From: Lampris incognitus
Taxonomy: Eukaryota; Chordata; Actinopteri; Lampriformes; Lampridae
Assembly: GCF_029633865.1 (NCBI RefSeq)
Contig: NC_079214.1
Span: forward strand, 22,512,373 to 22,576,372
Direction of reading: 5' to 3'
Length of the DNA stretch: 64,000 bases
A model generated the notes under the pieces. It was not told the origin of the DNA. It made no database searches and saw only the letters and a list, made by a program, of their open reading frames with translations. Of this stretch, positions 11,744 through 21,722 are shown one piece after another (within the stretch, counting starts at the first letter, position 1; each line of letters begins with the position of its first letter). Position numbers and translations under genes: made by a program.

Positions 11744-13543
11744 TCACTGTCTGGCCCGTGCAAAAACTTCTCGCAGCCATGGTGAGTCCTCATAAAGGCG
11801 TGGGTCACCCAGGTATTCAGACGTCCGTTTGTAAAAGTAGTAGTACAACACGGAAGCTGTAGAAAAGAAAATATTTCCAGAAGGTTCAATGCAACAACAA
11901 ACCTAAAGAAAAATATTGGAATGGCTCCTATGTTATTGTTACGCAAACTCATGTGTCACCTTATCACCTTGTATTTTCAATTTTGGTAAAAAGTCAAAAG
12001 AATTACAACCCAGATGTACAGTTGCATCACGTGTTGAAGTTAAAGAGTAAATAAGATCAAGTGAGAGGCCTATAGCACAGAAATACCGAATGATTTCTCA
12101 CACAACAGCAGAATGCTGCAAGACCCAGCAGCACTAGGGTCTTGCAGCATTCCACAATGGTGAAGCTATGTCTTAAGATGTGGGGAAAATACACACAAAT
12201 AGGCAACAGTCTAACACCGGTGCTTTCCTTCAAGTCCTAAGGTATCAACTGCAAAGAACAACAGACAGACAATAAATCTTCTCATCCACTTATGTGCTTA
12301 AGTGTGTGAGGACTGCACACACATATGGCCGTCCGTAGTTATTGCACAGCTCTGTTTTTGAATGGTGAAAAACAATGGGCTGAATTTCATGTCTTACCAC
12401 TGTATTTTTGTTTGCATGAAGGCAGGTTAAAAATGAATGCATTTAAATCTCTGTTTCTATTCTTCCTATTCATTATGTCTTACCAATTCTTTGGAGGACA
12501 AACAACACTTGAAGTCCATCTGTCCAAATAAATCTATTTGCATTCAACCAGCGAAGATTCTGCAAAGACAAAAAGCAATCCAATACCATTAAAGGTCACT
12601 TAATCACTAATTATACATTGTCAACATACATGGGACAATTCCCACCCACAGCTCATTGACACACACTTGTGCACTCACACTTGGTGTTTCCCAAACATAT
12701 ATAGCTGAAATGGATTGTTGTCACCCAATAACGCCCAATTTAGTGATAGAGAACTGATCAGACAAGTCAACTGATCAGAGGTTAGGGTCATCACTAGACT
12801 GCATGGTCCTTGCTTGGACCACTGAAATGTGTATAGTAAAGATGGATGGCATCAGATGCAAGGGAAAGATAGTGAAGCTGTTTATACTGAAGGCTATCAT
12901 CCATTCTCTTTGTCTGGGTCTATGTGTCTTTATGATCTAAAGGATGTACAGATGCATAACTACTAATCAAACCTTAAGAAGATGAAACAACATACTCTAT
13001 AGCTATGACCATGCAAAGTCTAAATGGGGAAGAGAACTTGATGGTCTCATGCATTTTTTTTTTATTTCTTTTTTTTTTAGTTGTTCCTCAATCACCTTTT
13101 TAAGTTGTTTTTGGCAACAGATAGGATTTTTTTTACATATATTCTGACATCACTTTCTCAGAGATGATCTTTGAGCAATAATAGAAATTTGTGTTCCTTA
13201 ATTAAATGGCTTCCTCCTCTACACTGGGTTGTTTAAATGGTCTACTACAACATCACTTTAATTCCTGATACCTTTATCAGATAATATTTGCAACAGTGGT
13301 GCTGTTTTTGTTTTTGTTTTTTTTATTCTTCCTTCTCCGCACACACATACCATGATCCAGGAGTGGAGAATAATGCTGAAGGTTAAATAGAGAGCAGAGA
13401 GTACCAGCAGAGCTCTGAAGCGCTCAAGGAGGATGGCCACCAGGCCAACCTGGAACACGTAGGTATTAAACAGCATCAGCAGAACGATGACCAGGTTAAA
13501 CAGGATGGAAATATCCTGGATACTGTCATGGAGATGGGCAGAA

Positions 13544-13583
<40 letters not shown>

Positions 13584-13984
13584 GGGAAAATAAAAGAGAA
13601 AGGAAGAGAAGAATGTGATGTATAAATAAAAGCATGAGAAAAGAGGAGGATTTTATTTACAAACTTGCCAAAAGCGAGAAGTGTCACATAATATTTACCC
13701 TGAACTCCTAAATTGCTAAGACATTGATAGCTGTACTATGTCTGGGATGGCAGGATTTGTCCCCTCAAGACAAAGAAGCCTGGCTGCTGAAATGCCCAGC
13801 AGCCCACATTAAGCAGTAGTGTATTTCATAACAACCTTCCCAAACATATCAAACCTTTGCCTTACATGAAAAGCACAAGCTGGACCGCTGGCTCGGTCCT
13901 CAGAAGCTCGCTAAACGAGTTCACAAACAGGTCGAAGGAGAGCAGACTTAGCTGGATCAGCAGCACCAGGGAGTAGTTGCTGGT
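11744..13984 (-). CDS. tmem138: TMEM138, four-pass ciliary membrane protein
   Basis: Exons on the minus strand: 13866-13984, 13351-13522, 12484-12559, 11744-11856. All have GT-AG borders and matching phases. They encode [19 protein letters not shown], then [38 protein letters not shown], and end YLYK-like [18 protein letters not shown], stopping after FARARQ. This matches TMEM138 (human 162 residues, [11 protein letters not shown]... to ...RKEFMQVRR). TMEM138 is a small multi-pass protein needed for cilium assembly; human mutations cause Joubert syndrome. The MLQ start is not in the first visible exon: the genome reads TTACAG directly before ACC AGC, a good acceptor, so the ATG probably sits on a further upstream exon I could not find. 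A (CT)n tract lies just upstream of the second exon's acceptor. Confidence 0.92.
12111..12152. other. Perfect 16 bp stem hairpin
   Basis: GAATGCTGCAAGACCC (12111-12126) is exactly complementary in reverse to 12137-12152, with a 10-base loop AGCAGCACTA. It lies in the TMEM138 intron between its last two exons. Short for a typical microRNA precursor; it may be a relic of a small inverted-repeat element. Confidence 0.6.
13548..13580. repeat. (GA)n microsatellite
   Basis: Pure GA repeat on the plus strand. On the minus strand it forms a (CT)n pyrimidine tract ending about 25 bases before a TMEM138 splice acceptor (13523). Confidence 0.9.
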
Positions 13985-14409
13985 CTGTAATGTTTCCGGC
14001 CCAAAGGCTGGGCGCCCGGGCGGATTATGGTTCCACGATGGATCCAAGGTTGCACTCCACTCATACACACATTACATAGAAACATCAATCCCAACACGCT
14101 GATGCGGACTGTTGTGTGTCTTGGTATGGTGGTGGTGTGTCCGATTTGTCTACTCCGACTGTCCAAGTTGCTGGTGTACGTTGATATTCAGTTAAGATAA
14201 AGCATTATCACAGGGCAAAGTTTTAAACAGCAAAGTTAGTTAATCAATGGAGGTCCTTCAAAATGGGCAACTGTTACGGGTTGTCACATATGAGCTGCCC
14301 AGAAATCTTGGATGACAACATGCCATGAACGCTGGTGGCGACTGATGAGTCCATGGCATGATGGTCGCTTCTAGTGCGGGCAAACTGTGACAATGACAGA
14401 AAAGAAAGA

Positions 14410-14760
14410 AAGACAGACACTTTGTCATTGTAAGCAAGCATAAAACGAAATACATCCTCTGCATTTAACACATACTATGATATACTAGGAGCAGTTGCCA
14501 GCCGCAGTGTAGCACCTAGGGCCCTACTCAAGTTCTTTTTGCTATTGCCTTGGTCAGGGGCACAGACAGCAGTATTAACCCTAACACACATGTCTCTTTA
14601 ATGGTGGGAGGAAACCGGGGCACCCGGCAGAAACCCACGCAGACACAGGGAGAACATGCAAACTCCACGCAGAAAAGACTTGGGATGGCCTGGGGTTCGA
14701 ACCCAGGACCTTCTTGCTGTGAGTCAATAGTGCTAACTACTGGGCCACCGTGATGCCACA
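14410..14760 (-). mobile_element. tRNA-derived SINE, AATAAAG-tail type
   Basis: The tRNA-like head on the minus strand starts near 14755 (GGTGGCCCAGTAGTTAGCAC-like), with GGTTCGAACCC at about 14694-14706. The body with GTTTGCATGTTCTCCC follows, then a 3' part ending in AAATGCAGAGGATG and ACAATGACAAA. The head and body match the copy at 198-513, but the 3' half matches the copy at 47791-48126. Located upstream of the TMEM138 exons. Confidence 0.8.
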
Positions 14761-14764
14761 GGGT

Positions 14765-16485
14765 ATTGCAGGGTATTTCCTGTAAACATCGTATTACTAA
14801 TGTTGACACACACATCCAATGGGTTAATCCGACTGATTTTATGTGACAGGAGAGGTCCATTTGATAAGGATTTAAGAGGGACATCAAGGTTACAAGGTTA
14901 CAGGGGTGTACAACTCACTCACCTCAGGCTTATACAGCCCTGGAAAGTCTCGGCTGCATCCATGTGACTCACAATGAAAGATATTGTGCATATTTCCACT
15001 AAATCCCAGGGCCAAAACATCATTTGACCTGTCCTGATTTGACATATACCTGGATAAATATGGCGTACTGCCCCAATGCATCTACCAACAACCTTTTCAA
15101 CAGAGATGAAGGCAATGAGAAATGTGGACGACTCACGTCATTCAAACCTGCGAAGAACCAAATTCTGAAGTCAAAGATAAACTTTGGTTGAAATAGATGT
15201 CTAAACGTTACACAGTGTCATCTGTACAAAATGTGAGGAAAATTTAATTCAGCCATAAATCTGATTCTGATACAGCCATTTAATGACTATTCAATCACTG
15301 ATATCGCTCAGGTTCTCAGCGTAGTAAACAATAACCTTGAAGATCACAGCACATTTATGATTCTTCCCAAAACTGGATTCAGCTATACCACAGGCAAAAC
15401 AAATAAGAAAACTTAGAAATTAAGCCCAATTGAACTGGGTTACATTAAACCTAATTCTACACCAGATTTTAGTTTTTTATTTACCGTTGCTCGGGCTGCA
15501 TTTGCTATAAATCAAAACAAAACAACCTCAGAACACAGTTGCTAAATGTAGGTAAGTCTGCCTCTGAGGTCATTGTGCGAGTCAGTCTCACTATCCCGCC
15601 AAGCTTCTTCACGGTGACACCAGTTGGATCCTCTTATGACCCCAGACGCATAAGACGTATTTATAGCTTGGCACCGCCTTGGCAGGTGTGAGGGAGATTA
15701 GTTCAAGTTTTAAACACTGAGGAGGACTCAAGTGTCAACAAGAACCCTGAATACCTCCTTGTTCACTAGGTTATTAATACTGACAAGGCATTAATGCATT
15801 AGTGCATAGAAATAAATACATGTATTTTAAGGTGAAACATGACACATGATACCCTTTGTTGTGTGCTTTTGAGTGCCATGAGGGCAAATAATGTGCCCTC
15901 TGGCACATTTCAAATTTTCCTCTCTTCTTCCATTCAGTTCAATTCAAAATATACACGATCATCATGTTTAAATATTATGTTTAATTACCGCTGGATCACG
16001 AAGGAAGCCTACATAGAAGGTCCCACATTTGTAGTTGTTATTCTGCCTCAAGCCTGTGTTGCCAAGTCCAATTCCGCCTAATCTTCTTAAGAAACTAACA
16101 GCTTGCTGCTTTACACACGAATGCTGTTCTGTCTTCCGTTAACCCCAAAACAATTAAAGGTAAGCCGTTATAAGAGCACAATTGCCTGTACCTGATATTG
16201 CCCGTGAGGTGATGGTTAATTTCAGAGGCTGAAGTTTCTGTGCGTAATTCTCTTCAAATTACGCATGGCCATCGGCATCCACAAACACGGCGCACACCTG
16301 AGCCAGCCAGCGAGCGTATGCTGCTGCTGCTGCTGCTGCTGCTGCCGCCTGCTGCTGCTAATGGACTTTTATGGTGGTTGGCAAACAGCTTTATGGCGCA
16401 TTACCGCCACCTCCTGGACAGGAGTGTGAGCTGGGACGTCTACCTAGTAGTACTAGTCGTAGTACTACTACTACTACTTTTGGCT
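14765..16485. other. Region upstream of TMEM138
   Basis: Expected to hold the TMEM138 promoter and first exon on the minus strand, but I could not identify either with confidence. A (CTG)n tract lies at 16320-16352. No mobile element is evident apart from short simple repeats. Confidence 0.35.
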
Positions 16486-16486
16486 G

Positions 16487-16737
16487 CATAGTATGGGTTA
16501 AACTTGATACCTTTAATGCGGCTATAAATACTACTAATTACTTTCGGCTGCTCCCATTAGGGGTCACCACAGCCCACAGCGGATCATCGGTTTCCATATC
16601 TTCCTGTCCTCTGCATCTTCCTCTGTCACACTAGCCACCTGCATGTCCTCCCTCACCACGTCCATAAACCTCCTCTTTGGCCTTCCTCTTTCCCTCGTGC
16701 CTGGCAGCTCCATCTTCAGCATCCTTCTCCCAGTATA
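16487..16737 (-). mobile_element. RTE-like LINE 3' end, left half
   Basis: On the minus strand this encodes the C-terminal end of a LINE reverse transcriptase (GRRMLKMELPGTRERGRPKR) and ends in a short 3' UTR. It breaks off at 16737, exactly where the large transposon begins, and continues at 22981. The closest relative in the window is 27672-28345, which shares coding and tail sequence and even TTGATACCTTTAATGC just beyond the tail. Confidence 0.75.
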
Positions 16738-17151
16738 TAGTCCATGGGCCAGACGATATTTCGGTACACTCAAGGTGGCAAAACTTACTTATAATTTTTG
16801 AAAGGATCCATGTCTGTAGATGATATTTTGGTATGATAACCATTCCTGAGTGGCAGCTGTATCACAGTTATCAGCTCATGAAGTTAACCACCCGCTAAAC
16901 TAAATTGCATTTTAGACGCTGGTGCATATCCTGGTTTAGCCTCATGGTCAGGACATTTTTCAATGTTCTATAATATTGTCTTTGGTATCATTTTAAAGGG
17001 GACCTTCTTAGCTTTCATTCAAGCCCTGTTGTGGATATTTCTCACAAATATAGAGGTCACTTGAGCTCTTCAACCCGTCAATAACACACATCTTTCTGCA
17101 ATTTTCGCCTAAACTATATACTTTCTTTTAGCCCTGTGGCATCTAGGAATA

Positions 17152-20037
17152 TCAGGGACACAAAACACAAAAACTGGAATACTCACAGGACTGTAAAGAT
17201 TCAGAAAATGTATAATATACCCATACTATTTCATTGTGTGAGGTGATTGTGAGCCTTAAATGAGAAGAGCGCATCCAGTAAATGGCCAGCTTGCCTTCAT
17301 CGTCTGTCCATCCATACACAGTAGGGCTTGGCACCACAGGGTTAGCCTGCAGACAGCACTTCCATATTGCTGCCTGATAGTTGGCTCGTTGAACATGCAT
17401 AAAGAGACAGTCTCTACATGGTGGCAGCTGGCTGGACTCAACCTCTCCCCTTTTGGTGCAGAAGAGCTGGTAACGCAGTTTGTTCACCTCAGCAGTGCTG
17501 CTATTAGCAACATACATCCGACAGGTGAACTGCTCAATTTTCTGGAACAGCTCATCACTCACATTCCATGTCTGTCCCAGTTGACTAAAAGTCTCTTGGC
17601 AGGAAGTGTGCTTTCTCACTATCTTCAGGGCATTCAGCTTCCCTCGACCAGCAAATGCACTGACAGTGTCGCAGCCTGTGAAGGCATGTAAGCCAATTAG
17701 GCTGTCACAGATGCTGTCTCCAAGTGAACTTGCCAGTTTGGTGATGTCGACAAACCGTGTGCGGTTCTGAGTCCCACACTTCTGGTAGATGGGACAGGTG
17801 ATGTCCTTCTGGAAGCCAAGACAAAGCACCATGACATCAGTGTCCTCAGCTGTGATGATAACTGACTTTGAGCCCGCATTTGCTGCATGCAATGCATGCA
17901 GGAGCAGACGGGTGTCAGCTTCTTCATGTGTGGAGTGCAGTTCTGCTGCTTCCTCACACCCATCTTCTGTCAACTTGTAGCAGGTTTCCTCACAGGTCAT
18001 GTACAACACCTTGCCATGCAGCATAGCTCTGTATCGTGGGAGTTTCCACTCTTCCACCAGAAACTTGATGAGACTGGTCTTGTTGGAGGAACTGCACAGA
18101 AATTTTCTCCACTGCTGGACGTAGTGTCCCCCTGCAAGATTCTTGTACTGGAGAGTGATGTCTCCACCCCGGTTCAGTCGTTCAGCATCTTTGATTGAAG
18201 TCTGGTGATAGACATCAAAAACAACATCAATCCTCCCACTCTGTGCTCCCTCATGGAGGACCTGGGTCAAGGCTGACTCTGCCACCTGTGCAAAGGTTTT
18301 GTTGTTGCCATTCATTTTTTGGACCAGGCTCATCCCATCAATGATGGAAGTAGATGGGATTGGGATGTCTTCTGCAGGAGATACATTCTTTTCAAGCTCT
18401 CTGGCAAGTGCAGCCTTGTTTGTTTTTCGTAAGGACCCATCAGCATTTGCCAGTGCCCATGGTAGTGGGCCCAATGGGTAGGCAAGGACATCCTTCAGAT
18501 TCACCTTCCTGCTTTCAGCCACCAGGATCATGTGACTGAAAAGGTTTCTATCTGCCTTCAGAACCACATCCTGTGCTTTCTTTCCGTGAGCTTGTTTTGT
18601 GCTGACATTGGAGAATGTTTTCAGACTTTGCTTGGTCATCTTGTCGTGGAATTTCACAGGTGGTGGGTCTGCATCTAACCTTGTTTGCTGGAATGCTTGG
18701 TAGGCCTCTTCTCCTTTCTCAAGAGCTCTCAAGAGATCTATGGTCACATCAGGTGGAGCCATGTTGCCAGTGGAGAGGCTAACCAAATCAATCTCATCAG
18801 GGGACATAGGATTGAGCCAGTTATTCTCCATAAGGTCCATGAGAGACTGGACATCTGCTTCATCTCTCTTGATCCTTGGACTCTGTAGATCTGGATGAGA
18901 CCATCTGCACCTGCCTTGACCTGTCAGGTCTCTCAGCTGTCTGAGGTACATGCTTCTATACTCAGCTGTGAGATAATATTTGGTCACAGCTCCTGGCTTC
19001 AAGCTGAATCCCTTTGTCCCTCCAGCTGTTTGGGTGTCTTTGTTCACCGTTTCTTCTATAGCTTGGTCAACAGGGATTCGGCCAAAGGGATTGGTGGAGC
19101 CCAGTTGGACTGAGAAGCCTCCTTCCATGAATTCTGTGTACACATCTGGGTGTGTGATGGGCAGCTCAGACATCTGGGCGTAGTAGTAGGGGAGGTAGCG
19201 TGCATAATTCATCCTTTCATAAGCAAAGCACCATGGGATCATTGCTCGAATGCAAGCCAAGTGTAGCATCCAGTCTCCCTCTCTGGATGCTCGGATGAGC
19301 CCCAACAAGATTTCAACCATGTCCAAATAGGACATCCAGAAGTTCGAGAGGCTGCCGTTTCCACCTCTAAGGAACTCACGGTAGACTTCAAATAGATCCA
19401 TGATGCGTGTACAAGAGCTGTTCTCGAGGACCTCCTTCAAAGCATGTTGTGAGACTTCTTTCCCAAGGCTGTCAATGGTCTTCAGTGTCTCATTCAGGTG
19501 AACCATGTCATTCCTGTGAGTTTCTTCCAACCAGGACAGGAAACCATTCAAGGTCAGTCGCATGAGAGCCTCATACAGGAGCTTGTGTAGTCGCACTGCC
19601 CTGTTGTACTTGCGGCCATCCATAACACCAGCAATTGAGCCTTCTGCAATCATGCCAGACTCAATGCAGAGGTCTTTGAGTCCAGCATCTTGGAAACGCT
19701 TTCCTATTATTGCCAGCAGTGTGCAGATGGTGTGGAATACCCCAAGCCTAACGATGATATCATGGAACTTGTCATGGTGTTTCCATGTGATCTCGACAGC
19801 CTTCACATACAGGGCTTGGTCAAAGACACACACAATCTTCCTCAGGCCTAAGCACTGCATGATGCTCAGTGACTGGTTAAGCACCTCGTTGACAGTAGAC
19901 ATTTGTGTCGCTGGAGCATTGATGGTAGGCAGATATTGTCGGGGATGACCGTCATCTCTCCTCGAGTCAGGATGTTGAAGCCTGTCCAGCTGCTGACTGA
20001 CTGTTCTTCTTGTTGTGACATGCGTGCTAGGACCCAA
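17152..20037 (-). CDS. Transposon protein with XPG/FEN1-like nuclease domain
   Basis: An open frame of 961 codons. Nuclease-like motifs in the C-terminal third, in order: FDVYHQTSIKDAERL (about residues 605-620; acidic, then KxxxRxxR-like), HEEADTRLLLHAL (about 704), TAEDTDVMVLCLG (about 730) and HAFTGCDTVSAFAGRGK (about 785-800). The order acidic, EEAD, EDTD and GCD plus glycine-lysine turn is that of FEN1/XPG nucleases. The final 35 or so codons lie within the left TIR. It overlaps the next frame by 172 bases in another frame, and alignment by eye around the Pro-Asp-Asn/Leu-Pro-Thr-Ile-Asn junction suggests one original protein; either a frameshift mechanism or a one-base lesion. The first Met of this frame is probably not the real start. 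Confidence 0.7.
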   Translation of the reverse strand: MGPSTHVTTRRTVSQQLDRLQHPDSRRDDGHPRQYLPTINAPATQMSTVNEVLNQSLSIMQCLGLRKIVCVFDQALYVKAVEITWKHHDKFHDIIVRLGVFHTICTLLAIIGKRFQDAGLKDLCIESGMIAEGSIAGVMDGRKYNRAVRLHKLLYEALMRLTLNGFLSWLEETHRNDMVHLNETLKTIDSLGKEVSQHALKEVLENSSCTRIMDLFEVYREFLRGGNGSLSNFWMSYLDMVEILLGLIRASREGDWMLHLACIRAMIPWCFAYERMNYARYLPYYYAQMSELPITHPDVYTEFMEGGFSVQLGSTNPFGRIPVDQAIEETVNKDTQTAGGTKGFSLKPGAVTKYYLTAEYRSMYLRQLRDLTGQGRCRWSHPDLQSPRIKRDEADVQSLMDLMENNWLNPMSPDEIDLVSLSTGNMAPPDVTIDLLRALEKGEEAYQAFQQTRLDADPPPVKFHDKMTKQSLKTFSNVSTKQAHGKKAQDVVLKADRNLFSHMILVAESRKVNLKDVLAYPLGPLPWALANADGSLRKTNKAALARELEKNVSPAEDIPIPSTSIIDGMSLVQKMNGNNKTFAQVAESALTQVLHEGAQSGRIDVVFDVYHQTSIKDAERLNRGGDITLQYKNLAGGHYVQQWRKFLCSSSNKTSLIKFLVEEWKLPRYRAMLHGKVLYMTCEETCYKLTEDGCEEAAELHSTHEEADTRLLLHALHAANAGSKSVIITAEDTDVMVLCLGFQKDITCPIYQKCGTQNRTRFVDITKLASSLGDSICDSLIGLHAFTGCDTVSAFAGRGKLNALKIVRKHTSCQETFSQLGQTWNVSDELFQKIEQFTCRMYVANSSTAEVNKLRYQLFCTKRGEVESSQLPPCRDCLFMHVQRANYQAAIWKCCLQANPVVPSPTVYGWTDDEGKLAIYWMRSSHLRLTITSHNEIVWVYYTFSESLQSCEYSSFCVLCP

Positions 20038-21722
20038 AGAAGGTTTTTCTCTCTGGCAAGCTTAGTATTGGCTGCAGTATCGGCATCTGACTTTTTGCTT
20101 TGTGGTGGCCCTACCCGTTGTCCAGCATTGTAAGTTGGTAACATTGGTGGGGGTCCATCAATGCTTCTCTTCTTTGTTTTGGGAACAGTGGGCATGGGTT
20201 GGACAGGAAGTGGGTTGACTGGCTTTGCTTGCACAGCAATCCCATGGACTCTGTGAGATGTTCCCTCACCACTGACAGTTTCTTCAAGACGGTCGATATT
20301 GTCCCAGGCTAAAGTTGTGAATATGCCAGGATGGATGTTAGCTGGAAGGGCAATGCCACTCCCTGATGATGAGAGTTTCTGGAGACACAGGGCAGTGTTG
20401 ATCTCTTCCATCTGTGAATAGGACACACTGTGACCAAGTCGGTTGAGGATGTTTATCAACTCTACATTTCCTGTCAACGATTTGACACTGAATGGCAGAA
20501 CAATGTGCTTGGAAGGCTTGGTATTTCCACATGTCACTGCATATACTATGTCATGGCCAAATGACTGCAGAAGGCACTGCACTCTCTGGGATGCATGATC
20601 AGGATCATTTGAGCCTGTGAGTAGAGAGTACAGGAAGATAATGAGCGACTCTGGAATGGTAGGACATTCTGCTTCTGGTTTGACTTCAGGCGGCCAGGTT
20701 TGAGGAACATCTTGACTTTTAATGTCTGCTCTCAATTTGATGGCTGCTTTGGCTATAACATCTTGTGCACTGACACTTTTCAGGGTCTGCAGCTCCCTTT
20801 TGAGAGACTGATTTTCTTTGGCAAGTTCCCTCATGGACAAGTTATCGGGATAGAGGAGGAATTTTCCTTTCTCATCAGGGAATATCTGCAAGGCTCCAGC
20901 AAACTCACTCTCCAGGTTTCGCCTTATGTGCTTCTTGGTTGATTCCTTGACTTGGGCAATGCCTTGGGAGTTCATTGAAGCTACCAGTCTAGAAGAGAGA
21001 TCAGTCATTGTCATCACTTGAGGATTGCCAAAAAGCTCCATCCTGATGAAGAGGAACAGCTCATTGTATGCCTTATTCACAGCAGCTTCATACTGGGCTG
21101 CAGCATCATCATCTTCATTGCTGGCAACCTCTCCTTTGGAAACCTCTTCTTTGGTGTAAAGTCTATAGCATGACCTGTGGTAGTGCCCTTCAGCTGCTAC
21201 AAGGTCTCTACTCACAATGGCAAGGATTCTGCTGTCCCTTTTCTTTGTGGCTGCACTCCTGATCTTTGCATCAGCTCGCAGTTCTCGACACTGCACCAGT
21301 ACTTCTCTCGTATTCTGTCTCTTGGAATATTTGCTGTTTTTCTGACAAAATATGCACTCTGCATCATAAGTCCTAGATGTACTTGGAGCATGTCGAGCTA
21401 CTCTCTTAGATTGTTTCTCTTCAGCAGAGACACAACTTTTCTTTTCTTTTGCAAGGAGGCCATCAAGAATTTGCTTCATAGTGAAGATACTGCGACACTT
21501 TCTGTGGTAGTAGATTGCTGGAATCTGTCCCTCAGGAATGTCTTTTGCCAGTTTCAAAACTGGTGCATGATTTCGTATCTGAGCTGCCCTGAGCAGAGTT
21601 CTCCATGAGTCGACACTTTGTAGTGAAACCAGCTTATCTGTATCATCAGAACAGTGGATAATGCACTCCACCCGTGGGCGCTTTGGTATTGGGTAAAAAC
21701 TTGCTTGTTCACCAGTGGCCAT
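19866..21722 (-). CDS. Transposon N-terminal protein with zinc-binding motifs
   Basis: A 618-codon frame starting MATGEQASFYPIPKRPRVEC. It has two cysteine/histidine clusters: CIIHC near residue 20 with YYHRKC near 71, and CIFCQ near 124 with HYHRSCYRLYT near 190. A predicted coiled-coil stretch (ELAKENQSLKRELQTLKS) is near residue 310. These clusters suggest DNA-binding zinc modules at the front of a transposase. It ends inside the start of the nuclease-bearing frame, in a different frame. No host gene lies within the element. Confidence 0.65.
   Translation of the reverse strand: MATGEQASFYPIPKRPRVECIIHCSDDTDKLVSLQSVDSWRTLLRAAQIRNHAPVLKLAKDIPEGQIPAIYYHRKCRSIFTMKQILDGLLAKEKKSCVSAEEKQSKRVARHAPSTSRTYDAECIFCQKNSKYSKRQNTREVLVQCRELRADAKIRSAATKKRDSRILAIVSRDLVAAEGHYHRSCYRLYTKEEVSKGEVASNEDDDAAAQYEAAVNKAYNELFLFIRMELFGNPQVMTMTDLSSRLVASMNSQGIAQVKESTKKHIRRNLESEFAGALQIFPDEKGKFLLYPDNLSMRELAKENQSLKRELQTLKSVSAQDVIAKAAIKLRADIKSQDVPQTWPPEVKPEAECPTIPESLIIFLYSLLTGSNDPDHASQRVQCLLQSFGHDIVYAVTCGNTKPSKHIVLPFSVKSLTGNVELINILNRLGHSVSYSQMEEINTALCLQKLSSSGSGIALPANIHPGIFTTLAWDNIDRLEETVSGEGTSHRVHGIAVQAKPVNPLPVQPMPTVPKTKKRSIDGPPPMLPTYNAGQRVGPPQSKKSDADTAANTKLAREKNLLWVLARMSQQEEQSVSSWTGFNILTRGEMTVIPDNICLPSMLQRHKCLLSTRCLTSH

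Noticed and set aside
14550-14753. Apparent tRNA gene with GGTTCGAACCC
   Set aside because: Only the head of a dispersed SINE; it lacks a full cloverleaf and the same sequence recurs in other copies.
16240-16491. Leu-rich frame resembling a signal peptide or membrane protein
   Set aside because: Produced by (CTG)n and (CTACTA)n simple repeats.
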